Assembly (NCBI RefSeq): GCF_014692875.1
Contig: NZ_CP061171.1
Span: 4,588,001 to 4,652,000 of the forward strand
Direction: 5' to 3'
DNA length: 64,000 nucleotides
DNA from: Pedobacter riviphilus
Lineage (GTDB): Bacteria > Bacteroidota > Bacteroidia > Sphingobacteriales > Sphingobacteriaceae
Shown here in pieces: positions 48,043 to 58,314 of this stretch (position 1 is the first letter of the stretch; every line of letters begins with the position of its first letter). The translations under genes and the position numbers were made by a program. Below the pieces are notes generated by a model. That model had not been told where the DNA came from. It was given only the letters and a program-made list of their open reading frames with translations, and ran no database searches.

Positions 48043-50553
48043 TTATTCTTTTCCTAAATCAGCTGCGCCTTTTTTAAACAATTCGGCCTGTTTGCTTAGC
48101 TTTGTTTTAGCCTCTCCGCTTACTGCGGCAGCTTGTTGTGTTTTAGCCTGGGCAGCTGCAGTGTAGGCTCCTGAAAGTTGCTTATTTAAATAAGATTGTA
48201 ATTTTAATCTTTCAATGGCGCCAGCAATGTTCATAATACCTTTTTCGGTAACTACGGGGTTATTGTTGGCTCTCAGATACTGAAAATACTGACCAACTAC
48301 TGCAAAAACTTCATTCTTATCGCCTGTAAGCATAATGTTATCATAAAATGCCTGATACTCATCTTTTGGTTCGTTGATATATAACGTTGCAATAGAAGCT
48401 GCTATATGTGCTTTTGTATCTTCATCTAACGATGCTAAAGTTGCGATACTTTCTTGTGGAGCCAATTTGGCCAAACCATCAACACCAGCAGCAATTACCC
48501 TGTACGACCTGTCTTTTAAGCTTTCTAACATTAAATTTTTATATGCCTGATCGCCAGTTTCAGCTAATTTCAAAATTGCAGCTGATCTTGCTTCGGTATT
48601 TTTATCTGTTTTGGCGATCTGAAGTAAAATCGGCAAAGCTGCTGCTTTAATCTGAGTATCGTCTAAATTAATGCCATCTATACTTAAAGTTCTCAAATCT
48701 GCCGATTGATCTTTTAAACCTTCTAGCAATACGAGTTGGCCGCTTTTGGCTTTACTCTGCATAATAAATTGTAAGGCTTCAATTCTATTGGCATAACTAG
48801 GGGCATTTTTGTATTGGAAATAATAGTTTTCAGCAGTTTTGTTATCGTTGGTTTCGCCAACTAAAATTTTATCTACATCAAAATCGATTAAATCCGGTTT
48901 AGCACTCACCTCAAAACTAAAATTCTGCTCACGACTATTAATCAGAACCTCTTTTCTGATTTTTTGACCTCCCGCGTAAATATCAATTTTGACCGGTAGC
49001 GTAAAGGTCTGCACGCTCGAATCCTGTGTCTGCTTAACTTTAATTGTTGCCTTGCCGTTTTCGTAGCCATAATCGATACTTAAAATCGGGTGGCCGCCAT
49101 TGTAATACCACTGATTAAAATACGGACTCCAATCTTTTCCGGTAACATCTTCCATTGCCAAACGCAATTGGTGCGTTTCGCCATTTTTAAAGGCATTTGT
49201 AGTGAGGTAGCGGTTAAGCGACTTATAGAAAGCTGCATCGCCCATCTGGTTTTTTAAGGCATACAGAATAATCGAACCTTTGGCGTAGCTGACATTATCG
49301 AACATATCTTCTTTATCGTTGTAATAGAAGCGGGCCAAAACCGGACTTTCGCCTTTTTTAGTTGAGCCTAGGTAAGACTGAAGTTTTTCGTAACGCGATT
49401 TATCTTCAGCATCCTTACCCGCATCATGCCCATGCCAGATTACCTCGCCAAAGGTGGCAAAAGATTCGTTCATGGTTAAATTAGACCACGATTCGGCCGT
49501 TACATAATCGCCAAACCACTGGTGAAAAAGTTCGTGTGCAATGGTTCCTTCTTCATTTTCGTCCAATAATTCCCGATCGGTTTTTTGCACCTGCTCGCCG
49601 TGCAAAGTTGCTGTAGTATTTTCCATCGCACCCGAAACGTAATCTCTGGCTACCACTTGTGCATATTTGTTCCATGGATAATCTACACCCAACAGATTGC
49701 TATAAAATTGGATCATATCAGGCGTTTTACCAAAAATCTGTTTGGCGTAAGGCGCGTATTTAGGCTCCAGGTAATAACTCACTTCCTTACCTTTATAAGT
49801 ATCTTTTGTAATTTTGAATTCTCCCACAGCCATCATAAACAAGTATGGCGAGTGAGGAAGCTCCATTTTCCATGTATCGGTTCGGGTTCCATCTGCATTG
49901 GCTTTCTGGCTCACCAATTTTCCGTTAGAGAGTGTTGTATATTTCGATTTTACCGTAATTGAAATCTCTTCAGTAGTTTTCTGATCAGGTTTATCGATAG
50001 TGGGAAACCATGCCGAAGATGATTCTGTTTCACCCTGTGTCCAGATCTGCGTTGGTTTATTTTTATCCGCCCCATCCGGGTTGATAAAATATAAACCTTT
50101 AGCATCGGTTATGGCCGCACTCCCCTTTACTTTCAGTTCATCAGGTTTAGCAGTATAAGCAATATATACCGTATACTTTTCAGTATTAGTGTACTTTTTA
50201 TTTAATGTGATGTACAGTTTATTATTGTTATAAACATATTTAAGCGGGGTATTTCCTTTTACGCCAACCAATGCAACGGTTTTAATATCCATTCCCTGTG
50301 CATCAAGTGTTAAAGAGTCTGTAGCATAAAAATGAGGCTTTAAAGTAACCCATTCCTTACCAAATAGGTATCGCTTAGCATAATCAAAAGATACATCGAG
50401 TTTGGTATGTATCAGATCGTTAACTTTAGTTGCAGTTACACGGTAAATATTTAAGTTGTTCGATTTTTCTACAGGCAGTTCCTGCGCAAAAAGTGGTTTA
50501 GCCATAAAGGCCGAAGCCAGCATTATCCCACAGGCAATAATTTTTTTATCCAT
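48043..50553 (-). CDS. M1-family aminopeptidase
   Basis: 836 residues with a signal peptide (to about residue 24, KPLFAQ). The M1 signature is complete: the exopeptidase motif SGAMENTTATL (GAMEN) and the zinc motif HELFHQWFG, followed by the third Glu in TMNESFATFGE. A C-terminal HEAT-like region follows (ARSAAILKLAETGDQAYKNLM). It is a periplasmic or surface aminopeptidase. The upstream spacer is short and its promoter was not identified. Confidence 0.92.
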   Translation of the reverse strand: MDKKIIACGIMLASAFMAKPLFAQELPVEKSNNLNIYRVTATKVNDLIHTKLDVSFDYAKRYLFGKEWVTLKPHFYATDSLTLDAQGMDIKTVALVGVKGNTPLKYVYNNNKLYITLNKKYTNTEKYTVYIAYTAKPDELKVKGSAAITDAKGLYFINPDGADKNKPTQIWTQGETESSSAWFPTIDKPDQKTTEEISITVKSKYTTLSNGKLVSQKANADGTRTDTWKMELPHSPYLFMMAVGEFKITKDTYKGKEVSYYLEPKYAPYAKQIFGKTPDMIQFYSNLLGVDYPWNKYAQVVARDYVSGAMENTTATLHGEQVQKTDRELLDENEEGTIAHELFHQWFGDYVTAESWSNLTMNESFATFGEVIWHGHDAGKDAEDKSRYEKLQSYLGSTKKGESPVLARFYYNDKEDMFDNVSYAKGSIILYALKNQMGDAAFYKSLNRYLTTNAFKNGETHQLRLAMEDVTGKDWSPYFNQWYYNGGHPILSIDYGYENGKATIKVKQTQDSSVQTFTLPVKIDIYAGGQKIRKEVLINSREQNFSFEVSAKPDLIDFDVDKILVGETNDNKTAENYYFQYKNAPSYANRIEALQFIMQSKAKSGQLVLLEGLKDQSADLRTLSIDGINLDDTQIKAAALPILLQIAKTDKNTEARSAAILKLAETGDQAYKNLMLESLKDRSYRVIAAGVDGLAKLAPQESIATLASLDEDTKAHIAASIATLYINEPKDEYQAFYDNIMLTGDKNEVFAVVGQYFQYLRANNNPVVTEKGIMNIAGAIERLKLQSYLNKQLSGAYTAAAQAKTQQAAAVSGEAKTKLSKQAELFKKGAADLGKE

Positions 50554-50658
50554 TTTTATGTTGTTACAGTTAGTTTTACTTTAAACGAGCTATTTGTGCT
50601 AAAGTTAAAACGCAAATGTAGTTCCCTTTCGTTTGTTTTTACAAACACATTAAAACAT

Positions 50659-51540
50659 TTAATTGGTTGCTACAGGCTTCAAAATGTAACCTTTAAGTTG
50701 CAGTCCTTTTATCAAACCTTCAGTACCTACTAAATGACCCGCCCCGACCGCTATAAACAACGACTGGTTTTGCATTAAGGCAGGTAATTGATCCAACCAT
50801 CTTTTATTTCGATTTTTTAACACTTCAGTCATAAACTCTTTGGTTTCCTCGTCTTGTATTTTAAAAAAATCGGTTAATTTATCGATATCCTGGGTGATAT
50901 AATACGTTTTCAGCTCTTCCATTTTTTGTTTGCTTTTATCTCCCTCCCTAATCGATTTCAGCAATGCTTTTTTTTGTTTTTGCAGATCATTATCGAATAA
51001 AAGTGCTCCCTGATACTCGGCTGTTTCTAACCCATACAATGATTTACCATTGTTTTTAGCATATGCCTGGAAACTATTATCAATTCCTTCTCCTACATCT
51101 TTTAATAGATCTGCATTATCAAAAAACACCATCATAAACGACACCATTGCAGGCTTAAAGTTGTTTAGCTCCTTTAATTCAAAATCGGGCTGTTTGGTTT
51201 TGAAATAATCTTCTACCTCTTTAAATTCTGCTTTTGTTAATAAACTATCGAGTGTGTTGTTTTTCATCATTAAAAAAGGCGCCATTTTCTTCTGTATGGT
51301 ACTATCCATTACAATTTCACCCACTACCGCATCGGCCGATTTCAATTTCTCCTGCAAAACCTTCATGGTATCCGCAAATTTAGCCCCTATTAAATGATGC
51401 GTGCCAAATAGATAGGAAGGCTTTTTTAGCCCATTACCAGAAATTTCCCATAAAAGAGAGTTCGTTGCCTTCTTGGGTTGTGCGTTAAGGCTGAGCCCGA
51501 AGCCTAAAAGGGCAATGAATAATAGTTTAATTTTTTTCAT
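50659..51540 (-). CDS. TraB/GumN family protein
   Basis: 293 residues with a signal peptide (to about residue 20, LNAQP). The TraB/GumN pattern is clear: LLWEISGNGLKKPSYLFGTHHLIGAKF at the start and QNQSLFIAVGAGHLVGTEGLIKGL with the C-terminal histidine. These proteins may be metal-dependent hydrolases related to the Tiki family, but function in bacteria is unclear. Single gene. Confidence 0.85.
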   Translation of the reverse strand: MKKIKLLFIALLGFGLSLNAQPKKATNSLLWEISGNGLKKPSYLFGTHHLIGAKFADTMKVLQEKLKSADAVVGEIVMDSTIQKKMAPFLMMKNNTLDSLLTKAEFKEVEDYFKTKQPDFELKELNNFKPAMVSFMMVFFDNADLLKDVGEGIDNSFQAYAKNNGKSLYGLETAEYQGALLFDNDLQKQKKALLKSIREGDKSKQKMEELKTYYITQDIDKLTDFFKIQDEETKEFMTEVLKNRNKRWLDQLPALMQNQSLFIAVGAGHLVGTEGLIKGLQLKGYILKPVATN

Positions 51541-51672
51541 TGAATAGTAGTATTGAGTAAAATTAGGGTAAGATATTAAGAATTATGCTAAAGCTAAGCT
51601 TGTGTAGGCACTAGAAAATGTGCTCTCATAAAATATTGCTTTCATAAAGGCAAATCCTTATTTTGGTCAAAT

Positions 51673-52785
51673 ATGAAAAACGCGCTATTACTCCTTATTG
51701 CAATCTGCATCACCACGCTCGTTTCTGCCCAGCAGTATGTTATTAACGCACAAATTACTGGCTTTGAAAACGGAACTAAGTTTTACTTAAACGATTCGGA
51801 GCTTGATACCGACATTGATAGCGCCATAATCAAAAATAATGTTCTAAATTTCAAAGGCATGCTTAGGAAAACACCTCAATCATTATGGGTAAAAACAACT
51901 GTAGCCAAGGAGTTTTACTATTTTACCTTACTAATGGGAAATGAAAAAATTAATGTAAAGGGAGACATTAAGGATTTTCCTTTTGACCTGAAGATAACGG
52001 GATCAAAAACACAGGATATGCATAATAAAATGATAGACTTGACTAAAGCAGGTTATAAGCAACGGAATAAATTAGTAGCGGAATATTTTGCACTGACAGG
52101 AGATAGTGCGAAATTAAAGGCTAAAGCGATATGGAAGGTGATTGGGAAAATAGATAGTACAGACAGGATTACAAGAATGAATTTTGTAAGGCAGAATTTA
52201 AATAGTTTCGAAGCACTCGATGCTCTTTTCTATCTTAAAAATGACTTTCCGAGAGACACAATACGTAAATTTTACAATTCTCTCCATGCAGATTTTAAGA
52301 ATACTTTATATGCAAAAAGAATTGATACGTATTTAAAGGTTGGGGATATTATCGATAAAGGAGATAGTTTCTACAATTTTTATGCTTTCGATAAAGATGC
52401 TAAGCAACATTCTTTAGCTGAGTTGTCGGGCAAGTATATATTATTGGATTTTTCAACTTCTTTCTGTGGCCCTTGTATAGAATCCATTCCAGAGTTAAAG
52501 GAAATCTCTCAAAAGCTCAATGATAATTTATCAGTAGTCTCCTTTTCATGTGATGCAGGGAAGGAAACTTGGTTAAAGGGCTTAAATAGAGATCAACCTC
52601 AATGGCTAAGCCTCTGGGATGGGAAAGGATTTTATGGCGAAACAATCATCAAATATGGTGTTTCTGGTTATCCTACTTTTGTACTAATCAATCCACAAGG
52701 CAAGATCGTCTCCAAATGGTCAGGCTATGAAAAAGGAGCACTATTTAAGAAAGTTCTTGGACAGATCTCTACAAAATCTAATTAA
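51673..52785 (+). CDS. Thioredoxin-like (TlpA/ResA-type) protein with N-terminal DUF4369-like domain
   Basis: 370 residues with a signal peptide (ending SAQQY). The N-terminal half resembles DUF4369. The C-terminal half is a thioredoxin-like domain with the active-site Cys265-Gly-Pro-Cys268 and GVSGYPTFVLINPQGKIVSKW (the cis-proline is in GYPTF). It should reduce or repair disulfides in the periplasm, a pattern very common in Sphingobacteriaceae. A TATTTTGG box lies only 7 bp before the ATG, again hinting at a very short leader. Confidence 0.85.
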   Translation: MKNALLLLIAICITTLVSAQQYVINAQITGFENGTKFYLNDSELDTDIDSAIIKNNVLNFKGMLRKTPQSLWVKTTVAKEFYYFTLLMGNEKINVKGDIKDFPFDLKITGSKTQDMHNKMIDLTKAGYKQRNKLVAEYFALTGDSAKLKAKAIWKVIGKIDSTDRITRMNFVRQNLNSFEALDALFYLKNDFPRDTIRKFYNSLHADFKNTLYAKRIDTYLKVGDIIDKGDSFYNFYAFDKDAKQHSLAELSGKYILLDFSTSFCGPCIESIPELKEISQKLNDNLSVVSFSCDAGKETWLKGLNRDQPQWLSLWDGKGFYGETIIKYGVSGYPTFVLINPQGKIVSKWSGYEKGALFKKVLGQISTKSN

Positions 52786-52949
52786 TATTCTGTTTTGCAC
52801 TTAAGCCCAAACTCAATGTGTAAAAGAGAATCACGAATAATTTGATCTTTCTATTAAGTAAGGGTTTTCAGCCGATTGTGATAAGATAAGCGGTAAACAT
52901 ACCTACTTTCCTTTATTTTTTTTGTTTTTTTGTGTAAATCGTTAGATAT

Positions 52950-54491
52950 ATGACTACAGATATTCAATCCATTTTAAACAAACTGGGCATTAATGCAAGC
53001 AATGCCGCCTATAGTACAGGCAGCAATTGGGGCGGTGAACTTAATCCAAATACATTAGAAAGTTTTTCTCCTGTTGATGGTAAGCTGATTGCTTCGGCAA
53101 AGGTTGCAAGTGCTGCTGATTATGATGCTGTTGTACTTAAAGCGCAGGAAGCATTTACAGCATGGCGTTCGGTTCCAGCGCCCAAAAGAGGAGAAATTGT
53201 GCGCCAGTTTGGTGACGCATTACGCGAAAACAAAGATGCCTTGGGTACCTTAGTTTCTTACGAGATGGGCAAAAGTTTGCAGGAAGGGCTTGGCGAAGTA
53301 CAGGAAATGATCGATATCTGTGATTTCGCCGTAGGTTTATCGAGACAGCTTTATGGTTTAACCATGCACAGCGAGCGCCCGAGCCACCGCATGTACGAAC
53401 AATGGCATCCTTTGGGAATTGTAGGTATCATTTCTGCATTTAATTTTCCTGTAGCCGTATGGAGTTGGAATACCGCCCTGGCCTTGGTTTGCGGCAATGT
53501 TTGCATTTGGAAGCCATCAGAAAAAACCCCTTTAACCGCCGTTGCGTGCCAACATATTATTGCGAAGGTTTTTAAAGATAACGATATAGCCGAAGGCGTT
53601 TGTAACCTTGTTTTAGGAGATAGGGAAGTTGGAGAACTGATGACAAATGATGGACGCATCCCTTTAATTTCTGCCACCGGCTCTACAAGGATGGGCAAGG
53701 CAGTTGGCGCAGCTGTTGGTGCACGGTTAGGGAAAAGCCTGTTGGAGCTAGGCGGCAATAATGCCATTATCATTTCAGAACATGCTGATTTAGATATGAG
53801 TTTAATTGGTGCTGTATTTGGTGCTGTTGGTACTGCAGGCCAGCGCTGCACTTCTACCAGAAGATTAATTATACACGAAAGCGTATATGATGCTTTTACT
53901 GCTAAACTGGTTAAAGCTTACGGACAGTTGCGCATAGGCGATCCATTAGATCAAAATAACCACGTTGGTCCGCTGATTGATACCGATGCAGTTGCAGCTT
54001 ACCTAGATTCTATAGCAAAATGTAAGGCCGAAGGCGGCAATTTTGTGGTAGAAGGAGGCGTTTTATCTGGCGATGCTTATACAAGCGGGTGTTATGTAAA
54101 ACCATGTATTGCCGAAGTTCAGAATGATTTTAACATTGTTCAGCATGAAACATTTGCGCCTATTTTATATCTGATTAAATACAAAACATTAGAGGAGGCC
54201 ATTGCCTTGCAAAATGCCGTTCCTCAAGGATTATCATCGGCCATTATGACCTTGAATTTAAGAGAGGCTGAGCAGTTCTTATCCGCTAACGGATCTGACT
54301 GTGGCATAGCCAACGTAAATATCGGTACTTCAGGTGCAGAAATTGGTGGTGCTTTTGGTGGTGAGAAAGAAACCGGTGGTGGCCGTGAAAGTGGATCGGA
54401 TGCCTGGAGAGCTTATATGCGCAGACAAACCAATACCATCAATTATTCGAATACACTGCCTTTAGCACAGGGGATAAAATTTGATTTGTAA
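52950..54491 (+). CDS. Aldehyde dehydrogenase, ALDH7 (antiquitin / piperidine-6-carboxylate dehydrogenase) type
   Basis: 513 residues. The catalytic Cys300 (GTAGQRCTSTRR), Glu266 (LLELGGNN) and Asn165 (SAFNFPVAVW) are present. The overall sequence, including NWGGELNPNTLESFSPVDGK, is closest to ALDH7-type enzymes that oxidise alpha-aminoadipic semialdehyde in lysine breakdown. No other lysine-degradation gene is next to it, so the physiological substrate is inferred. It has no operon partner and ends at a bidirectional hairpin. Confidence 0.9.
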   Translation: MTTDIQSILNKLGINASNAAYSTGSNWGGELNPNTLESFSPVDGKLIASAKVASAADYDAVVLKAQEAFTAWRSVPAPKRGEIVRQFGDALRENKDALGTLVSYEMGKSLQEGLGEVQEMIDICDFAVGLSRQLYGLTMHSERPSHRMYEQWHPLGIVGIISAFNFPVAVWSWNTALALVCGNVCIWKPSEKTPLTAVACQHIIAKVFKDNDIAEGVCNLVLGDREVGELMTNDGRIPLISATGSTRMGKAVGAAVGARLGKSLLELGGNNAIIISEHADLDMSLIGAVFGAVGTAGQRCTSTRRLIIHESVYDAFTAKLVKAYGQLRIGDPLDQNNHVGPLIDTDAVAAYLDSIAKCKAEGGNFVVEGGVLSGDAYTSGCYVKPCIAEVQNDFNIVQHETFAPILYLIKYKTLEEAIALQNAVPQGLSSAIMTLNLREAEQFLSANGSDCGIANVNIGTSGAEIGGAFGGEKETGGGRESGSDAWRAYMRRQTNTINYSNTLPLAQGIKFDL

Positions 54492-54534
54492 AATCGTCCT
54501 CGTTTGTAACAAACGATCATCTTTTTAAAATAAA

Positions 54535-54565
54535 AAAGGCACTAAATTTAAAATTTAGTGCCTTT
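54535..54565. terminator. Bidirectional terminator between the ALDH and DUF2807-like genes
   Basis: AAAGGCACTAAATTT (54535-54549) pairs perfectly with AAATTTAGTGCCTTT (54551-54565). It lies between convergent genes. A smaller hairpin CGTTTG/CAAACG precedes it at 54501-54515. Confidence 0.85.
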
Positions 54566-54586
54566 CTGGTAAAATATATGATGGAG

Positions 54587-55228
54587 TTAGAATAGTTTTT
54601 CTAGTATATCTACTTGTATATCATCGTAGCGGGATTTGTTGTTGTTTGCTAAAAGTGATTTTCCTGTTAATCTGATACTACTTTCTTGAGCGGTAAAACC
54701 GTCCATGTTTATTTTCGATGCTACGCCCAAAACAGCTTGGTGTGTATCGGTAGTGCCTTCCAATTTTAATGATGCGCCATCTTTAATATTTGTTGATAAA
54801 TTAACCGTATTGGCTTTAATATCTGCCGATGCCTCATCATTTAAAACAATGCTTAGGTTTAACAGGTTGAAATTTCCAGCAGTGTTTACACTTGCAGTAT
54901 TTGAAGCTTCGATGGCAGTTAAATTGTTTACGTGGGCAATTACGGTTAGGGTATTTTTATCAAAAGAGCTGATCCTAAGTTCTTCGCCCTGCTGTTGCAC
55001 CAACGCATTTTTGGTATAATACTGATCATAAACCACAACACTTTCTTTGGCATCCTGAACAAGGATCAGTTTCACATTTCCGGAAACTACAATTTTGCTT
55101 ATGTTTTTAACTTTTGTTAATGCAGTGTAGCTGGTATTATTTTCTGTTGCGTTTGCTACTACTGTTGCGCTGCTTAAAGTAACCATTACTAATGCTGCTG
55201 CGAATAAATTTTTGATAGAAGTTTTCAT
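54587..55228 (-). CDS. Secreted DUF2807-like beta-helical protein
   Basis: 213 residues with a signal peptide (ending TVVANATE). The mature part has repeated short beta strands (KLILVQDAKESVVVYDQYY, ASVNTAGNFNLLNLSIVLND, ADIKANTVNLSTNIKDGASLKLEG), as in the adhesin-like DUF2807 domain, which is often seen in Bacteroidota outer-envelope proteins. Function unknown; convergent with the ALDH gene. Confidence 0.75.
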   Translation of the reverse strand: MKTSIKNLFAAALVMVTLSSATVVANATENNTSYTALTKVKNISKIVVSGNVKLILVQDAKESVVVYDQYYTKNALVQQQGEELRISSFDKNTLTVIAHVNNLTAIEASNTASVNTAGNFNLLNLSIVLNDEASADIKANTVNLSTNIKDGASLKLEGTTDTHQAVLGVASKINMDGFTAQESSIRLTGKSLLANNNKSRYDDIQVDILEKLF

Positions 55229-55519
55229 GACCTTAATATTTTTATGTTTATAAATCTTTATTTTAAATCCCTAATTATTAGGTGGTTTTGTAATTAAGAC
55301 TATATACTATCAAAAACGTTTCAGCCAATTATGGGCTATTATACCATGGGCTTGTATTTATAGACGAACGCCTAATTAACCTATATGAAAAACGATTTGT
55401 TGTAAACCTGAAAGATTAAAATGAATTGACTATTAGGCAATAATGTTAAAAAAGGTTAAAGCATTATGCACAACTAACATATTAGTTTTATATTCGGCAA
55501 ACAAAACAAAATCCTATCT

Positions 55520-58309
55520 ATGAAACGCCTACTACTCTCGCTGTGCTTTTTTATTTTTATCACAACTTATTCCAGGGCGCAGGGTCTACACACGATTAAA
55601 GGCCGAACGATTGATACAGCATCGACAACGCTTTTATCAGGAACATCTATTGCCGTTTTAAATGCAAAAGATTCTACTTTGGTAAAATTTACCCGTGCAG
55701 CAGAAAATGGCTCATTCGAACTTACTGGCATTAAAAATGGAAAGTTTATCTTATTGGTTTCTTATCCTAAGTATGCAGATTTTGTAGATCATTTTACGCT
55801 CGATTCTACCACTCAGGTTAAAGATTATGGAAAAATTAATCTTACCGGGATGGCCAAAATTCTTGCCGATGTAATTATTAAAGGGAACAGAACAGCCATA
55901 AAAATTAAAGGTGATACCACAGAGTTTGATCCGAAAGCATATAATATCGAACCTAATTCGAAGGTAGAAGATTTAATTAAACAGTTTCCAGGTTTTCAGA
56001 TAGATAAGGATGGGAAAATTACAGCTCAAGGCAAAAGTGTCCCAAAGGTATTGGTAGATGGTGAAGAATTTTTTGGTGATGACCCCACGCTGGTAACCAA
56101 AAATCTTCGGGCTGATATGGTAGAATCTGTTCAACTTTACGATAAGGCTAGCGATCAGGCTAGTTTTACCGGCATTGATGATGGCGAAAAAACCAAAACA
56201 CTTAACATTAAACTAAAAGAAGATAAAAAGAACGGCTATTTCGGTAAAGTACAAGGTGGTTATGGCACTAAAGATTTTTATCAGGGTCAGGGAATGTTCA
56301 ATAAATTTTGGGGCAAAAAGAAATTTTCGGCCTACGGCATTTTAGGCAACAATGGTACAGTAGGTTTAGGTTGGGACGACCGGGATAAATATGGGGGCTC
56401 TGGTGGCCTGACGATGAGTGATGATGGTGGAATGTATTTTAGTAGTGGAAGCGATGATTTTGATAGTTATGACGGACAATATAATGGTGAGGGTTTACCT
56501 GTAGCCAGAACCGGGGGCTTGCATTTCGATAACAAATGGAACAAAGACAAGGAATCGTTAAATACGAATTATAAAATTGGATCGATCAGAGTTACGGGTA
56601 ATAGAAATTCGATAAATCAGAACAATTTTTCATCGGTTATTCAGAATAACACCTCGGATCAATCATTTGACAAAGACATGTTCAGACAGAAATTGGATGT
56701 GATGTATGAAATCAAAATCGACACCACATTAACGATGAAAGTAAATGTTGATGGCGCATTGAAAAAAAGTAATACCTCAAACCATTTTATAACCGAAACT
56801 ACTGATGGCAACAATGGGTTCTTAAATTCATCAGATAGAACACTAAGCAATGAGGTGGATGATCAAAATTTTAACATGAACGTTTTATTCACCAAAAAAT
56901 TAAAGAAAAAAGGGCGTACATTATCATTAAACTTAAATCAATCGATCAACAAAAGTAATAGTGAAGGGTATTTAAATTCGCTTAACAGAAGCTTAGGAAA
57001 AGTAGATAGTCTTACCAACCAATTAAAGGCTAACGATATTACTAACAGTGCCTTCAAATTAAATGCAGCTTACACAGAGCCTCTATCTAAAACCTTAACT
57101 GTAATTATAAACTATGGTTTAACTTTAATGAACGGAAAATCGGATAGGCTATCCTTTAATCAATCTGGAAGTGGCAAATATGATATTTTAGATACACTCT
57201 ACAGTAACAACTTTGAACTGAACCAGACCATCAATCAGGCTGGAGCAATTTTCAATTATAAAAAAGGCAAAACCGTTATCAATTTTGGTTCGAAGTTTAG
57301 TGGTGTAAATTTTAAGCAGGATGACATTTACCACAACAAAACCTATGTAAGAAACTTTATTAATTATATGCCTCAAGCATCTTATCAATATCGTTTTTCT
57401 CAGCAAAAATCGTTTAGAATTAGCTATAACGGTAATACCAATCAGCCCTCACTTGATCAACTTCAGCCAGTAAGGGTAAATGACGATCCATATAATGTTG
57501 TGGAAGGAAATCAAGATTTAAGACCATCATTCAGAAGCAATATTAACGCTAATTACAACGCATACAAAGTTTTAACCAATCAATCGGTTTGGTTAAGTGG
57601 CTCCTATAGCTTTACTGCAAATCCAATTATTAGCGATGTAACCACTGATGGTGTTGGTAAAAGTACCTATCGTTACATCAATTACAATGATAAAATGCAG
57701 ACAAATTTCTATTTGTATGGACAGATAAGCAGGAAAGTAAACACGCTTGGCGAGATAAATCTTGGTTTAAACGCAAACGCAAATGGGAGTTCTTCTTATA
57801 ACTTTATTACCATCAACGATAATAGAACCTTAAATAATACTAAAAACTATACCTACAGTGGGGGTATCAATATTTCGAAATACAAAGATAAAAGTTATAG
57901 TTTTTATACCCGCTTTGGCCCAACATACAACATGTCTAGAGCAAGTATTGGTAGGAATAGTGATGGGTGGGGATGGACTGGTTATGCGTCGGGTAATGTG
58001 CAATTACCAGGGAAGTTTGAAATATCTACAGATGCAGAATACCAGTACAATGGAAAAACACAAGTGCTTACCGAAAGTTTTGAGCGTCTTATCTGGAATG
58101 CATCAGTAAGTAAAAAATTCTTCAAAGCAGAAAATTTAAGATTCTCAGCAACTGTAAATGATATTCTTAACCAGAATATCGGCTTTAATCGTTCGGCCAA
58201 CAATACAACCATTAGCCAAAGCAGTTATACCACCATAAGGCGGTATTTAATGTTCTCGGTATCATGGGATTTTAGCAAAATGGGCGGCGGTATTAAAACA
58301 CAAAAATAA
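55520..58309 (+). CDS. Outer-membrane beta-barrel protein of the TonB-receptor-like type
   Basis: 929 residues with a signal peptide (ending SRAQG). The N-terminal carboxypeptidase-regulatory-like domain (HTIKGRTIDTASTTLLSGTS) is followed by a plug-like segment (KVEDLIKQFPGFQIDKDGKI and PKVLVDGEEFFGDDP) and a long C-terminal barrel ending in an aromatic-rich strand. It belongs with the OMP_b-brl_3 type. It should reside in the outer membrane and may import or export peptides or metal complexes. The GLPGLI gene follows after 5 bp, and they are clearly co-transcribed. Confidence 0.85.
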   Translation: MKRLLLSLCFFIFITTYSRAQGLHTIKGRTIDTASTTLLSGTSIAVLNAKDSTLVKFTRAAENGSFELTGIKNGKFILLVSYPKYADFVDHFTLDSTTQVKDYGKINLTGMAKILADVIIKGNRTAIKIKGDTTEFDPKAYNIEPNSKVEDLIKQFPGFQIDKDGKITAQGKSVPKVLVDGEEFFGDDPTLVTKNLRADMVESVQLYDKASDQASFTGIDDGEKTKTLNIKLKEDKKNGYFGKVQGGYGTKDFYQGQGMFNKFWGKKKFSAYGILGNNGTVGLGWDDRDKYGGSGGLTMSDDGGMYFSSGSDDFDSYDGQYNGEGLPVARTGGLHFDNKWNKDKESLNTNYKIGSIRVTGNRNSINQNNFSSVIQNNTSDQSFDKDMFRQKLDVMYEIKIDTTLTMKVNVDGALKKSNTSNHFITETTDGNNGFLNSSDRTLSNEVDDQNFNMNVLFTKKLKKKGRTLSLNLNQSINKSNSEGYLNSLNRSLGKVDSLTNQLKANDITNSAFKLNAAYTEPLSKTLTVIINYGLTLMNGKSDRLSFNQSGSGKYDILDTLYSNNFELNQTINQAGAIFNYKKGKTVINFGSKFSGVNFKQDDIYHNKTYVRNFINYMPQASYQYRFSQQKSFRISYNGNTNQPSLDQLQPVRVNDDPYNVVEGNQDLRPSFRSNINANYNAYKVLTNQSVWLSGSYSFTANPIISDVTTDGVGKSTYRYINYNDKMQTNFYLYGQISRKVNTLGEINLGLNANANGSSSYNFITINDNRTLNNTKNYTYSGGINISKYKDKSYSFYTRFGPTYNMSRASIGRNSDGWGWTGYASGNVQLPGKFEISTDAEYQYNGKTQVLTESFERLIWNASVSKKFFKAENLRFSATVNDILNQNIGFNRSANNTTISQSSYTTIRRYLMFSVSWDFSKMGGGIKTQK

Positions 58310-58314
58310 TTATC